The position numbers and the translations under genes are program-made. A DNA stretch of 64,000 nucleotides. Source: Ornithinimicrobium pekingense DSM 21552. GTDB lineage: Bacteria > Actinomycetota > Actinomycetes > Actinomycetales > Dermatophilaceae. Within the stretch, counting starts at the first letter, position 1, and each line of letters opens with the position of its first letter. The notes beneath the pieces are model-generated. The model saw only the letters and a program-made list of their open reading frames with translations, was not told the DNA's origin and did no database searches. This document shows, piece by piece, positions 18,515 to 29,463 of this stretch. The stretch spans positions 248,001-312,000 of the forward strand of contig NZ_ATWJ01000012.1 in NCBI RefSeq assembly GCF_000421185.1, given 5' to 3'.

Positions 18515-19198
18515 TCACTCCTCGGTCTTGTCCTCGTCGTCGCCCTCGCCGGCGCCCTCGGAGGCCTCGCCCTCGGCGGCCTCGTCGCCCTCGGCGGACT
18601 CCTGCTCGATGCCGGCCTCGGCCTCGGCCTCGGCGAGCTCGGCCTCCAGGGCCTCCGCGGAGACGGCCTGGGAGACGTTGACGACCAGGGCCTCGGGGTC
18701 GGTGACCAGCGTGACGCCGGAGGGCAGCTCGACCTGGCCGGCGGTGATGTGGGTGCCGGCCTCCATGCCCTCGACCGAGACGGTGAAGGTCTCGGGGATG
18801 TGGGTGGCCTCGGCCTCGACCGTCAGGGTCGCGTGGTCGACGGTCACGACGGTCTCCGGCGCGGCCTCGCCCTCGACGTGGATGCCCACGTCGACGGTGA
18901 CCTTCTCGCCCTTGCGGACGATGACCAGGTCGACGTGCTCGATGAAGCGCTTGATCGGGTCGCGCTGCACGTCCTTGGCCAGGGCGAGCTGGGTCTCGCC
19001 CTCGATGTCCAGGGTGAGGACGGCGTTCTGGATCTTCAGGGCCATCATCGTGGCGTGGCCCGGCAGGCTCAGGTGCACGGGGTCGGTGCCGTGGCCGTAG
19101 AGGACGGCGGGCACCTTGTCGGCGCGGCGGATGCGGCGCGCCGCACCCTTGCCGAACTCGGTGCGCTTCTCGGCGGGGATCGTGGTCTGGTCGGACAT
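18515..19198 (-). CDS. rplY: 50S ribosomal protein L25/general stress protein Ctc
   Basis: A 227-residue 5S rRNA-binding protein of the long Ctc type. The N-terminal L25 barrel includes RTEFGKGAARRIRRADKVPA and VLYGHGTDPVHLSLPGHA. The TL5-like C-terminal domain has VDVGIHVEGEAAPETVVTV and LPSGVTLVTDPEALVVNV. An Ala/Glu/Asp-rich acidic tail (about 45 residues) ends the protein, as in other high-GC actinobacteria. The upstream 212 bp hold a plausible sigma-A promoter and a small hairpin. Confidence 0.97.
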   Translation of the reverse strand: MSDQTTIPAEKRTEFGKGAARRIRRADKVPAVLYGHGTDPVHLSLPGHATMMALKIQNAVLTLDIEGETQLALAKDVQRDPIKRFIEHVDLVIVRKGEKVTVDVGIHVEGEAAPETVVTVDHATLTVEAEATHIPETFTVSVEGMEAGTHITAGQVELPSGVTLVTDPEALVVNVSQAVSAEALEAELAEAEAEAGIEQESAEGDEAAEGEASEGAGEGDDEDKTEE

Positions 19199-19371
19199 GC
19201 GTCAGGGCCTTTGCTTCGCGGGATCGGTCAGGGTCGGGCCTCGACGCGGGACACGGCACGGGTCATCGCGGAGGCGTCACGGCTCACCCGCGGGGAGCGG
19301 GCGGCACGACACGCTTCGTCGAATCACGGCCACCGCATCCGTGCGGTGTCCCTCGCCGAGGCAACCCCGCA

Positions 19372-19401
19372 AGTCTAGCGGCAGGCCCGCGAGGGGTGAA
19401 A
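19372..19401 (-). promoter_or_regulatory. Candidate sigma-A promoter of rplY
   Basis: On the minus strand TTTCAC (19401-19396) and TAGACT (19377-19372) are separated by 18 bp, close to a vegetative -35/-10 pair. It lies about 170 bp before the rplY start, just past the prs stop, leaving a long leader. Confidence 0.4.
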
Positions 19402-19410
19402 TCGCAGGCG

Positions 19411-20394
19411 TCAGGCCCGGCCCTCGAACATGGAGGTGACCGAGCCGTCCTCGAACACCTCGCGGATCGCGCGGCTGACCAGGGGGGCGATGGAGAGCTG
19501 GGTGATCTTCTCCAGCGCCTGGGCCTCCTGGCTCAGCGGCAGCGTGTTCGTGACGATGACCTCCAGGGCGACCGAGTCGCGCAGCCGGTCGACGGCCGGG
19601 CCGGAGAAGATCGCGTGCGTGGCGGCGATGACCACGCCCTTGGCACCTTCGGCCATGAGCGCGTCGGCGGCCTGGCAGATCGTGCCGCCGGAGTCGATCA
19701 TGTCGTCGACGAGGATGCACATGCGGCCCTCGACCTCACCGACGACGCGGTTGGCGACCGACTGGTTGGGCCGCTCGATGTCGCGGGTCTTGTGGATGAA
19801 GGCCAGCGGGGCACCGCCGAGCCGGTTGCTCCACCACTCGGCGACCTTGATGCGGCCGGCGTCCGGGGAGACCACCACCAGGTCCTCGTCGCCGTACTTG
19901 TCCCGCACGTGCTTGGACAGGATCGGGGTGGCCATGAGGTGGTCGACCGGGCCGTCGAAGAAGCCCTGGATCTGCGCCGTGTGCAGGTCGACGGCCAGCA
20001 GTCGGTCGGCGCCGGCGGTCTTGAACAGGTCGGCGACCAGCCGGGCCGAGATCGGCTCCCGCCCGCGGTGCTTCTTGTCCTGACGCGCGTAGCCGTAGAA
20101 CGGCAGCACCACGGTGATCCGCTTGGCCGACCCGCGCTTGAGCGCGTCGACCATGATCAGGTGCTCCATGATCCACTCGTTGACCGGCGCCACGTGGCTC
20201 TGGATGACGAACGCGTCGCAGCCCCGGACCGACTCGTCGAAGCGGATGTAGGTCTCGCTGTTGGCGAACTGGTAGGCCTGCGTCGGCACCAGCGACGTGC
20301 CGAGCTCGACGGCCACCTCCTCGGCGAGCTCCGGGTGCGCGCGGCCGGTGAAGACCATGAGGTTCTTCTCCGTGGTCCGGTGGATGCCGGTCAT
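19411..20394 (-). CDS. prs: Ribose-phosphate pyrophosphokinase
   Basis: A 327-residue class I PRPP synthase that makes phosphoribosyl pyrophosphate for nucleotide, His, Trp and decaprenyl-phosphoribose synthesis. Recognisable parts: LMVFTGRAHPELAEEVAVEL, the ATP-binding FYGYARQDKKHRGREPISA, the flexible loop and VVSPDAGRIKVAEWWSNRL, and the PRPP-binding loop MCILVDDMIDSGGTICQAA. Its ATG shares the A of the glmU stop (TGATG), so the two are translationally coupled, as in mycobacteria. Confidence 0.98.
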   Translation of the reverse strand: MTGIHRTTEKNLMVFTGRAHPELAEEVAVELGTSLVPTQAYQFANSETYIRFDESVRGCDAFVIQSHVAPVNEWIMEHLIMVDALKRGSAKRITVVLPFYGYARQDKKHRGREPISARLVADLFKTAGADRLLAVDLHTAQIQGFFDGPVDHLMATPILSKHVRDKYGDEDLVVVSPDAGRIKVAEWWSNRLGGAPLAFIHKTRDIERPNQSVANRVVGEVEGRMCILVDDMIDSGGTICQAADALMAEGAKGVVIAATHAIFSGPAVDRLRDSVALEVIVTNTLPLSQEAQALEKITQLSIAPLVSRAIREVFEDGSVTSMFEGRA

Positions 20395-21941
20395 CAGCTC
20401 TCCTGGGTGGGGGTCTCGGGGCTCGCCGCGGGCTCGGACGAGGTATGCGGTGCCTGCTCGGCATGCTCGACACCGGCCGCACCGGCGGCGGCACCGGCGG
20501 CCTCGGCGGCCTCGGCGGTCTTGGTGCCGGCACGTCGACGGGCCACCCAGCCGTCGACGTTGCGCTGCCGGCCGCGCGCGACGGCGATCTGGCCGGGGCC
20601 GACCGTCCCCTCGATCGCCGAGCCGGCTGCGACGTAGGCCCCGTCGGCGATGTCGACGGGCGCGATGAGCACCGAGTCGGAGCCGACGAAGCTGTGCCGG
20701 CCCACGGTGGTGTGGTGCTTGGCCACGCCGTCGTAGTTGGCGAAGATCGTGCCGGCGCCGATGTTGGCGCCCTCGCCGATCGTCGCGTCACCGCAGTAGG
20801 TCAGGTGCGGGACCTTGGCCCCCTCGCCGATCTCGGCGTTCTTGGTCTCGACGAAGCCGCCGATCTTGCCGTGGGCCCCCAGGACGGTCCCGGGACGCAG
20901 GTAGGAGAAGGGCCCCACGGTCGCCGCGGGCCCGATCGTGGCCAGCTCTGCCTGGGTCCGCACGACGCTGGCGCCGTCGCCCACCTCGACGTCGGTCAGG
21001 GTCGTGTCGGGGCCGACGACGACCTCGGCGCCGATGGTCGTCGCGCCCAGCAGCTGGGTGCCGGGCCGGATCGTCGTGTCGCGCCCGATCGTCACGTCGG
21101 CGTCGATCCACGTGGTGGCGGGGTCGACGACCGTGACGCCCTCGCGCATCCAGTGCTCCACGGTGCGCCGGTTGAGCTCACGGCCCAGGGTCGCCAGCTG
21201 GACCCGGTCGTTGACGCCCTCGGTCTGCCACAGGTCGTCCACGAGGTGGGCCGCCACCCGGCGACCGTCGCGGCGGGCGATCCCGACGACGTCCGTCAGG
21301 TACTTCTCGCCCTGCGCGTTGTCGGTGCCCACCTCGGCGAGCGCGGCGCGCAGCACCTGGGCGTCGAAGGCGTAGATGCCGGAGTTGATCTCCCGGATGT
21401 CCACGACGTGGGCGAAGTCGTCACCAGCCTCGCGGTGGCGCAGGGCGTCCTTGTACTCCATGATCGCCACGACGTCGCCGGACCCGTCGCGCACCACGCG
21501 CCCGTAGGCCTTGGCGTCGGGCAGCTCGGCGGTGATGACGGTGACCGCCGCCCCGCTGGTCTCGTGCCGCTCCGTGAGGTCGGCCAGCGTCGCGGGGGTC
21601 AGCAGGGGGACGTCGCCCATCGTCACCACGACGGTGCCCGTGACGTCGGCGGGCAGGGCGTCCAGCCCGCACTCGCAGGCGCGGCCGGTGCCCTTGACCT
21701 CGTCCTGGTCGACCACGACCGCCTGCGGGTCGAGCTCGGCGACGTGCTGGGCGACCCGGTCGCGCTCGTGACGGACGACGACGGCCAGGTGCGCAGGGCC
21801 GACCTGGCGAGCGGCGTGGAGGGCGTGCCCCAGCAGCGAACGACCCCCGATGCGGTGCAGGACCTTGGGGGTCGCGGACTTCATCCGGGTGCCTTCACCG
21901 GCGGCCAGGACAATCACGGCAGTGGGGTGGCGGGAGGTCAC
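20394..21941 (-). CDS. glmU: Bifunctional GlcNAc-1-P uridylyltransferase / glucosamine-1-P acetyltransferase
   Basis: A 515-residue enzyme making UDP-GlcNAc for peptidoglycan. The N-terminal pyrophosphorylase has VIVLAAGEGTRMKSATPKVL, the uridine-binding EVKGTGRACECG and TMGDVPLLTP. The C-terminal left-handed beta helix carries hexapeptide repeats from about residue 260, with the acetyltransferase residues in GPFSYLRPGTVLG, GGFVETKNAEIG and NYDGVAKHHTTVG. A 45-residue Ala/Glu-rich tail without known function extends beyond the helix, as in mycobacterial GlmU. GTG at 21941 is the start that places the nucleotide loop correctly. Confidence 0.97.
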   Translation of the reverse strand: MTSRHPTAVIVLAAGEGTRMKSATPKVLHRIGGRSLLGHALHAARQVGPAHLAVVVRHERDRVAQHVAELDPQAVVVDQDEVKGTGRACECGLDALPADVTGTVVVTMGDVPLLTPATLADLTERHETSGAAVTVITAELPDAKAYGRVVRDGSGDVVAIMEYKDALRHREAGDDFAHVVDIREINSGIYAFDAQVLRAALAEVGTDNAQGEKYLTDVVGIARRDGRRVAAHLVDDLWQTEGVNDRVQLATLGRELNRRTVEHWMREGVTVVDPATTWIDADVTIGRDTTIRPGTQLLGATTIGAEVVVGPDTTLTDVEVGDGASVVRTQAELATIGPAATVGPFSYLRPGTVLGAHGKIGGFVETKNAEIGEGAKVPHLTYCGDATIGEGANIGAGTIFANYDGVAKHHTTVGRHSFVGSDSVLIAPVDIADGAYVAAGSAIEGTVGPGQIAVARGRQRNVDGWVARRRAGTKTAEAAEAAGAAAGAAGVEHAEQAPHTSSEPAASPETPTQES

Positions 21942-22026
21942 GGGCCTGACTCTACCCGCGCGCGGCGGGTCCCTCCTCGCCGGTCGCGGGCCTACCGCAC
22001 ACCGGGCCGCAAGGCATGATGGGCCG

Positions 22027-22677
22027 GTGACCACCTCCCCCGCGAAGTCCTCGCCGCGCAACCGGATGACCGGGCCGCAGCGCCGTTCCCAGCTGATCGA
22101 GGTGGGCCGCAGGCTGTTCGCCGAGAAGGGGTTCGAGGGCACGACCGTCGAGGAGATCGCCGCCACCGCGGGGGTCTCCAAGCCCGTCCTCTACGAGCAC
22201 TTCGGCGGCAAGGAGGGGCTCTACGCCGTCGTCGTCGACCGCGAGATCCAGGCGCTGCTGGGGCAGATGACCGAGGCGCTGACGCAGGAGAAGACGCACG
22301 CCCGGGCGCTGCTGGAGGCCGCCGCCATGGCGCTGCTGGACTACATCGAGACCTCCACGGACGGCTTCCGCATCCTCGTGCGCGACAGCCCGCCCGGGCA
22401 GTCCACGGGGTCCTTCGCCAGCCTCATCAGCGACATCGCCTCCCAGGTCGAGCACATCCTCGCGGCCGAGTTCAAGCGCCGCCGGCTGGACCCCAAGACC
22501 GCCCCGCTGTATGCCCAGATGCTGGTCGGCATGGTCGCGATCCCGGGCGGGTGGTGGCTCGACTCCCGCCGGATGAAGAAGGAGGACGTCGCGGCGCACC
22601 TGGTCAACCTCGCCTGGAACGGCCTGTCCGGCATGGAGCCCAGGCCGGTCCTGCGGACCAAGCCGCACAAGGGCTGA
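22027..22677 (+). CDS. TetR-family transcriptional regulator
   Basis: A 216-residue repressor. The helix-turn-helix lies at about residues 34-60 (EGTTVEEIAATAGVSKPVLY followed by EHFGGKEGLYAVV), and the variable C-terminal ligand domain includes the tract GGWWLDSRRMKKEDVAAHLV. It starts at GTG 22027 and is divergent from glmU with 85 bp between them, the same arrangement as Rv1019 and glmU in mycobacteria. The ligand and targets are unknown; control of the glmU-prs transcript is possible but not shown. Confidence 0.92.
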   Translation: MTTSPAKSSPRNRMTGPQRRSQLIEVGRRLFAEKGFEGTTVEEIAATAGVSKPVLYEHFGGKEGLYAVVVDREIQALLGQMTEALTQEKTHARALLEAAAMALLDYIETSTDGFRILVRDSPPGQSTGSFASLISDIASQVEHILAAEFKRRRLDPKTAPLYAQMLVGMVAIPGGWWLDSRRMKKEDVAAHLVNLAWNGLSGMEPRPVLRTKPHKG

Positions 22678-22721
22678 GCCCGCCCGATGACCTACCCTGG
22701 GACGGTCCGCCGCCCGGACGT

Positions 22722-22800
22722 TCCCCGGTTGCTCTGCTGGTAGGGGCCGCCTGACTTTGAATCAGGATTAGCGACGCAGGTTCGATTCCTGCCCGGGGAG
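22722..22800 (+). tRNA. tRNA-Gln (anticodon UUG)
   Basis: The acceptor stem TCCCCGG/CCGGGGA starts with U1-A72 and is followed by discriminator G, the identity set of glutamine tRNAs. The anticodon stem CCTGA/TCAGG encloses loop CTTTGAA, giving UUG. The T arm is GCAGG-TTCGATT-CCTGC. No CCA is encoded. The D arm needs G-U pairs and the region between the anticodon and T stems is nine bases (ATTAGCGAC), making the molecule 79 nt, longer than a usual glutamine tRNA. A tRNA-Gln beside the glmU/tetR genes is, from memory, a conserved actinobacterial feature. Confidence 0.82.
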
Positions 22801-22809
22801 CCCGCCTCC

Positions 22810-23337
22810 TCACCCCTCGAAGTCGACCAGCAACCGCTTCAGGTATGCCGCCAGCCGGGACCGCTCGTCCGTCGCCAGTCCGGCCAGCAGCTCGCGCTCC
22901 CCCTCCAGCAGGGCCTCGAGCGCCTGGTCGGCCAGCCGCCGTCCCTCCTGCGTGAGGGTGACGAGGACCGCGCGCCGGTCGTGGGGTGCCGCCTGGCGGG
23001 TCAGCAGGCCCCGCTCGGCCAGCCGGTCCAGCCGGTTGGTCATCGTGCCGCTGGTGACGAGCGTCTCGCGCAGCAGGTCGCCCGGCGTCAGCCGGTAGGG
23101 GTCGCCCGAGCGGCGCAGCGCCGACAGCACGTCGAACTCCCACGCCTCCAGGCCCTGCTCGGCAAAGGCCCGGCGACGGGCGATGTCCAGGTGCCGCGCC
23201 AGCCGGGACACCCGCGAGAGGACCTCCAGCGGGGCCACGTCGAGGTCGGGCCGCTCGCGGCGCCAGGCCGCCACGACCCCGTCGACGTCGTCCGCGCCGC
23301 CGACGCCGTCGCTGCCTCCCGCGCTGCGCTGACCCAT
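22810..23337 (-). CDS. MarR-family transcriptional regulator
   Basis: A 175-residue winged-helix repressor. The recognition region reads LTPGDLLRETLVTSGTMTNR, and the wing contains DRRAVLVTLTQEGRRLADQA. The helical dimerisation segments lie on both sides (LSRVSRLARHLDIARRRAFA at the front). No cysteine is seen at the usual redox position of OhrR types. A perfect 12-bp palindrome 24 bp before the ATG is a good candidate for its own operator. The ABC-F gene is directly upstream in the same direction, so both may be transcribed together. Confidence 0.93.
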   Translation of the reverse strand: MGQRSAGGSDGVGGADDVDGVVAAWRRERPDLDVAPLEVLSRVSRLARHLDIARRRAFAEQGLEAWEFDVLSALRRSGDPYRLTPGDLLRETLVTSGTMTNRLDRLAERGLLTRQAAPHDRRAVLVTLTQEGRRLADQALEALLEGERELLAGLATDERSRLAAYLKRLLVDFEG

Positions 23338-23360
23338 GGGCCGAGCGTAGCGCCCGATAT

Positions 23361-23372
23361 CTCGACGTCGAG
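23361..23372. promoter_or_regulatory. Palindromic operator candidate before marR
   Basis: CTCGACGTCGAG is a perfect 12-bp palindrome in the 70-bp gap between the ABC-F stop and the marR start, preceded by an AT-rich GATAT. MarR proteins typically bind such palindromes in their own promoters. Confidence 0.5.
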
Positions 23373-23407
23373 GCATCCCGGCGGGGGCCGGCGGACGGCC
23401 GGCCTCC

Positions 23408-25276
<1,869 letters not shown>

Positions 25277-25373
25277 GCGCAGGCTCCTGCGGTCGGGGTT
25301 GGGGGACGCTCCAGCCTACGCGGCGCGGCCGCCCGGGCCCTCCTCGCTCCCCTCGGGCCCACAGCCGGGGTCT

Positions 25374-26378
25374 CTAGTCGGTGACGGGTCCCAGCGGGCT
25401 GGGGCGCGTGGGCACCGGCGGCCTGGGGGGCGTGCGGGTGTGCTGGACCACCTGGGCCCCGGGGACCGGTCCGATGGCACGGACGATGTCACCGGTCGGG
25501 CCGTTGGCCGCCAGCCCGACGGACAGGTCGATCGCCTCGGCCTGGGAGCCGGTGAGGAAGGCGACCGTGGGCCCGGACCCCGAGACGAGCGCGGCCCGCG
25601 CGCCCAGCTCGACGCCGGCCTCCAGCACCTCGCGCAGCCTGGGCTCGAGCGAGACGGCGGCCTCCTGCAGGTCGTTGCGCAGCGCGGCCGCCACCTCGTC
25701 GGCGTCCATCCTGCGCAGCGCGGTCATCAGCTCCTCGGAGGGCTGCGGCGCCGGCGGCTCCAGCCCTGCCTCGTCCCGCAGGCGGTCGCACTCGGCATAC
25801 ACGTCGGGGGTGGACAGACCGAGCCCCTCCCCCACCCACAGCACCCAGTGCAGCTCGCCGCGGCCGAGCACGGGGGTGACCTGCTCGCCGCGGCCGGAGG
25901 CGATCGCCGTGCCGCCGTGCAGCAGGAAGGGGACGTCGGAGCCGATCCCGGCCGCGACCTGCTCGAGCAGGTCGTTGTCGACGTGGTCGAGCTGCCACAG
26001 CTCGCGGCAGGCGAGCAGCGTCGCCGCGGCGTTGGCCGAGCCGCCGGCCATGCCGCCGGCGACCGGGATGTTCTTGTCGATGTCGATGCGGACCGGCTCG
26101 AGCTTGCCGCGCCGCGGCCGGCGGCGGGCGAGGGTCTTGGCCGCCACGAGCGCGATGTTGGAGTCGTCGGCTGGCACGCGGTCGGCGTAGGGGCCGGTGA
26201 CGTGGACCGACCAGCGGTCGGCGGTGCTGACGGTCACCCGGTCGTAGACGCTGACGGCCTGCAGGATCGTCGAGACCTCGTGGAAGCCGTCCTCGCGCAC
26301 CGGCCCGACGACCAGCTCGAGGTTGATCTTCCCGGGCACGCGGACGGCTATGGCGTCTGTGCTGTCCCCGAGGCTCAT
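25374..26378 (-). CDS. ispE: 4-diphosphocytidyl-2-C-methyl-D-erythritol kinase
   Basis: A 334-residue GHMP kinase of the non-mevalonate isoprenoid pathway. Motif 1 is VRVPGKINLELVVGPVREDG, the ATP-binding motif is IPVAGGMAGGSANAAATLL, and motif 3 VSGSGPTVAFLTG. Length is at the long end because of a Pro-rich C-terminal tail (TRTPPRPPVPTRP). I chose ATG 26378. The rsmA-ispE neighbourhood is typical of actinobacteria, but here an MFS gene is inserted between them. Confidence 0.96.
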   Translation of the reverse strand: MSLGDSTDAIAVRVPGKINLELVVGPVREDGFHEVSTILQAVSVYDRVTVSTADRWSVHVTGPYADRVPADDSNIALVAAKTLARRRPRRGKLEPVRIDIDKNIPVAGGMAGGSANAAATLLACRELWQLDHVDNDLLEQVAAGIGSDVPFLLHGGTAIASGRGEQVTPVLGRGELHWVLWVGEGLGLSTPDVYAECDRLRDEAGLEPPAPQPSEELMTALRRMDADEVAAALRNDLQEAAVSLEPRLREVLEAGVELGARAALVSGSGPTVAFLTGSQAEAIDLSVGLAANGPTGDIVRAIGPVPGAQVVQHTRTPPRPPVPTRPSPLGPVTD

Positions 26379-26454
26379 GAGCCACACCCTAGGGGGTGGT
26401 CCGGGGTCGGCGCGGCCTGGGCCGACGGGGCACCTGCAGGCCGGGGTATGCCGC

Positions 26455-27723
26455 TCACGCGCCGCGGCCGACGCCGCGCGGCAGGTCCGCCACGCGCGCC
26501 CAGGCCGCCATCCAGGCAGCTCCCGCGAGGGCGGCCACGGCGATCCCGAGCAGGCCCAGCCGGACGCCACCCACGGCCACCAGCCCGGACATGGCGGCGG
26601 GGCCGGCCAGGACGCCACCGTTGCTGAACAGCGCCCAGATGCCGAGGAAGCGCGCCCGGTTGGCGGCCGGGCTCAGGTCGGCGCCGATGGTCATGTTGAT
26701 GCCGGCCCCCAGCCCGTTGCCGACAGCCATGACGAGCACGGCGACCACCATGCCGGTCAGGTGCGGCAGCAGCGGCATGAGCACGAAGCCGGTGCCGTAG
26801 ACGGCGAGGCACAGGACGAGGACCGGCGCCCTGCCGAGGTGGTCCTTGAGGTGGCCGCCGGGGAACATCATGACCAGCTCGACCGCGGCACCGACCGCGA
26901 CGAGCAGGGAGATCACCGACTCGGTCAGGCCGAGGTGCACGCCCCACAGCTGCACGCCGACGGGCTGGGCGACCCGTGCCATCGCCAGGGCGGCGACGGC
27001 GACCCCGCTGAGCACCACGGCCCGCCAGCGCACGGCGGACGCTGCCGCGGCGGCCCGGGCCGGGTCCACCGGCCGGACCGCGTCCTCGGCGGTGCCGGTG
27101 TCGGCCACGTCCCGGGCCGCCAGCTCCCGCGCCGCCAGCTCCCGCGCCGCGACGTCCAGGGCGGAGCCGGCCCGCGAGTAGAGGATCGCCAGCGCGAGCA
27201 GGGCGCACGCCATGCTCAGCACGAAGACCGACCACATCGGCAGCACCAGCAGCAGCGCGGCGGCCAGCAGCGGGCCGACGAGGTTGCCGGCACGCATCGT
27301 GCCGCCCAGGGCCGTCATCGCCCGGCCCAGCTGCGCCGTGGGCACGTGGCCGGCGACGAGAGCCTGCCGCGAGAGGTTCCAGACGCTCATGACCGGGGCC
27401 CTGAGCACGACCGAGACGACGAAGAGGGCCAGCGCGCCCGGTCCGCCCCAGACCAGGGCCGCCACCGTCAGCGCCGTGCACACGGCGCCGCCGCCGGTCG
27501 CCAGCAGCATCGCGCGGCGGTCCCCGACGCGGTCGATGAACCGGCCCGCCGGCACGGTGGTCAGCAGTGCCGCGGCTCCCACCATGGCGATGATGAGGCT
27601 GCCGAGCGCCGGGGAGGCCCCCAGCTGGAGGGCGGCGAGGACCGACACCGGCACCGTCGCCCCGGCGGCCACGCCGACGAGCATGGAGGGCGCCAGGACC
27701 GGCCAGAACAGCTCCCGGTACAT
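26455..27723 (-). CDS. Major facilitator superfamily transporter
   Basis: A 422-residue polytopic membrane protein with about 12 hydrophobic segments in two halves. The MFS loop motif between helices 2 and 3 reads GRFIDRVGDRRAM and the equivalent in the second half GGHLKDHLGRAP. The central cytoplasmic loop holds a short tandem repeat (AARELAARELAARD) coded by 15-bp DNA repeats. Substrate unknown; drug or metabolite efflux is the usual guess. It begins 17 nt after the rsmA stop without a clear ribosome-binding site and is probably co-transcribed. It is absent from this position in mycobacteria. Confidence 0.9.
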   Translation of the reverse strand: MYRELFWPVLAPSMLVGVAAGATVPVSVLAALQLGASPALGSLIIAMVGAAALLTTVPAGRFIDRVGDRRAMLLATGGGAVCTALTVAALVWGGPGALALFVVSVVLRAPVMSVWNLSRQALVAGHVPTAQLGRAMTALGGTMRAGNLVGPLLAAALLLVLPMWSVFVLSMACALLALAILYSRAGSALDVAARELAARELAARDVADTGTAEDAVRPVDPARAAAAASAVRWRAVVLSGVAVAALAMARVAQPVGVQLWGVHLGLTESVISLLVAVGAAVELVMMFPGGHLKDHLGRAPVLVLCLAVYGTGFVLMPLLPHLTGMVVAVLVMAVGNGLGAGINMTIGADLSPAANRARFLGIWALFSNGGVLAGPAAMSGLVAVGGVRLGLLGIAVAALAGAAWMAAWARVADLPRGVGRGA

Positions 27724-27740
27724 GCCCGCGGGCCGCGCGG

Positions 27741-28610
27741 TCAGTGCCGTGCCTCGGCGATCCGCGCGAAGTCCTCCACCGTCAGCACCTCGCCGCGCGC
27801 ACGCGGGTCGACCCCGGCGACGCGCAGCAGCTCCTCGGCGGCCGCGCCGCTGCCGGCCCAGCCGGACAGGGCGGCACGCAGGGTCTTGCGCCGCTGGGCG
27901 AAGGCGGCGTCCACGACGGCGAAGACCTCCTCGCGGCTGGCCCTGGTCGTCGGCGGCTCGCGCCGCACCATGCGGACCAGCCCGGAGTCGACGTTGGGCG
28001 CCGGCCAGAAGACGCTGCGCCCGATCCGTCCGGCCCCGGTGACCTCGGCATACCACGCGGCCTTGACGCTGGGCACGCCGTAGACCTTGCTGCCGGGGCC
28101 GGCGGCGAGCCGCTCGGCGACCTCGAGCTGGACCATGACGAGGACCCTCTGCAGCGTCGGCACGGTGGCCAGCAGGTGCAGCACGACCGGGACCGCGACG
28201 TTGTAGGGCAGGTTGGCCACCAGGGCCGTCGGCTGCGGGTCGGGCAGGTCGGTGACCCGCAGGGCGTCGGTGTGCAGCACGGTGAGGCGGTCGGCCAGGC
28301 GCGGGGCCGTCGAACCGACCGTGCGGGACAGCTGCGCCGCGAGGACCGGGTCGATCTCGACGGCGGTGAGGTGCCGCACGTGCGGCAGCAGCGCCAGGGT
28401 GAGCGACCCCAGGCCGGGCCCGACCTCGAGCACGACGTCCTCGGCGGTGACCTCGGCGGCGCGGACGATGCGCCGCACGGTGCCCTTGTCGATGACGAAG
28501 TTCTGGCCCCACTGCTTGGTGGGGCGCACGCCCAGCTCGGCGGCGAGCGCGCGGATCTCGGCCGGGCCCAGCAGGGCCTCGGCGCCGGCGGTGTCGTCGG
28601 GGTCGGTCAC
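27741..28610 (-). CDS. rsmA: 16S rRNA dimethyladenosine transferase
   Basis: A 289-residue methyltransferase (KsgA) that dimethylates two adjacent adenosines near the 3' end of 16S rRNA and acts as a late checkpoint in small-subunit assembly. It has the N-terminal [22 protein letters not shown]-binding motif [16 protein letters not shown], the acidic AVEIDPVLA, and catalytic motif [15 protein letters not shown]. The C-terminal helical domain includes [18 protein letters not shown] 28610 starts four bases after the tatD stop, so the two are one operon. Confidence 0.97.
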   Translation of the reverse strand: MTDPDDTAGAEALLGPAEIRALAAELGVRPTKQWGQNFVIDKGTVRRIVRAAEVTAEDVVLEVGPGLGSLTLALLPHVRHLTAVEIDPVLAAQLSRTVGSTAPRLADRLTVLHTDALRVTDLPDPQPTALVANLPYNVAVPVVLHLLATVPTLQRVLVMVQLEVAERLAAGPGSKVYGVPSVKAAWYAEVTGAGRIGRSVFWPAPNVDSGLVRMVRREPPTTRASREEVFAVVDAAFAQRRKTLRAALSGWAGSGAAAEELLRVAGVDPRARGEVLTVEDFARIAEARH

Positions 28611-28614
28611 GGCC

Positions 28615-29463
28615 CTAGTCCCAGGACCCGTAGACGCGCTCGCTGTTGGCCGACAGCGCCTCGCACAGCTGGGGCACGCTCGTGCGGAGCGTGGCGGCCA
28701 TGGCACGGACGGTCAGCGGGACGAGGTAGGGCGCGTTGGTGCGGCCCCGGTGCGGGGTCGGGGTCAGGTAGGGCGCGTCGGTCTCCACGAGCAGGTGCTC
28801 CGTCGGGGTGATCGCCAGGGCGTCGCGCAGGCCCCGTGCCGAACGGAAGGTGACCGTCCCGGCGAAGGACAGGTAGTAGCCGCGGCGCACGCACTCTCGT
28901 GCCATCTCCATGTCACCGGAGAAGCAGTGCATGACGGTCCGTTCCGGCGCCCCCTCCTCGGCCAGGATGCGCAGGACGTCCTCGTGCGCGTCACGGTCGT
29001 GGATCTGCAGCGCCAGGTCGAGCTCCTTGGCGATCGCGATGTGCCGGCGGAAGGAGTGCTCCTGCGCGGCCACCCCCTCGGGGCCGGTGCGGTAGAAGTC
29101 CAGGCCGGTCTCACCGACCACCCGGATGCGCGGGCGCCGGGCCAGGTCGGCGATCTCGTCGATCACGTCGTCGAGGTCACCCGCGGCCTCGTGCCGCGGC
29201 GCCTCGTTGGGGTGGATCGCGACACCGCCGAGCAGGGCGGGGTGCTCGTCCACGACCTGCGCGGTCCACCGGGCCGAGGAGATGTCGCAGCCGATCTGCA
29301 CCAGCCGGTCCACGCCGACGGCGGCCGCCTCGGCGACGACCCGGTCCAGCGGGACCTCCGGGGCCTCGTCACGGCGGATGTCGAGGTGACAGTGGTTGTC
29401 CACGACCGGGACGGGCAGCCGGTCCGGTGCCGGCGGACGCTCCGAGCGGCGCGGGTCCGTCAT
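28615..29463 (-). CDS. tatD: TatD-family metal-dependent DNase/hydrolase
   Basis: A 282-residue TIM-barrel hydrolase with 3'-5' exonuclease activity in characterised relatives. Metal ligands are visible in [40 protein letters not shown] and [12 protein letters not shown]. Its ATG overlaps the metG stop (ATGA). In mycobacteria and many other actinobacteria a resuscitation-promoting factor gene lies between tatD and rsmA; here the two are four bases apart and no rpf gene is present. Confidence 0.96.
   Translation of the reverse strand: MTDPRRSERPPAPDRLPVPVVDNHCHLDIRRDEAPEVPLDRVVAEAAAVGVDRLVQIGCDISSARWTAQVVDEHPALLGGVAIHPNEAPRHEAAGDLDDVIDEIADLARRPRIRVVGETGLDFYRTGPEGVAAQEHSFRRHIAIAKELDLALQIHDRDAHEDVLRILAEEGAPERTVMHCFSGDMEMARECVRRGYYLSFAGTVTFRSARGLRDALAITPTEHLLVETDAPYLTPTPHRGRTNAPYLVPLTVRAMAATLRTSVPQLCEALSANSERVYGSWD

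Noticed and set aside
26455-28512. Single 685-codon frame that would fuse an unknown N-terminus to the MFS transporter
   Set aside because: The first 260 codons are an out-of-frame shadow of rsmA, which is clearly coding in its own frame. The MFS gene begins at 27723.
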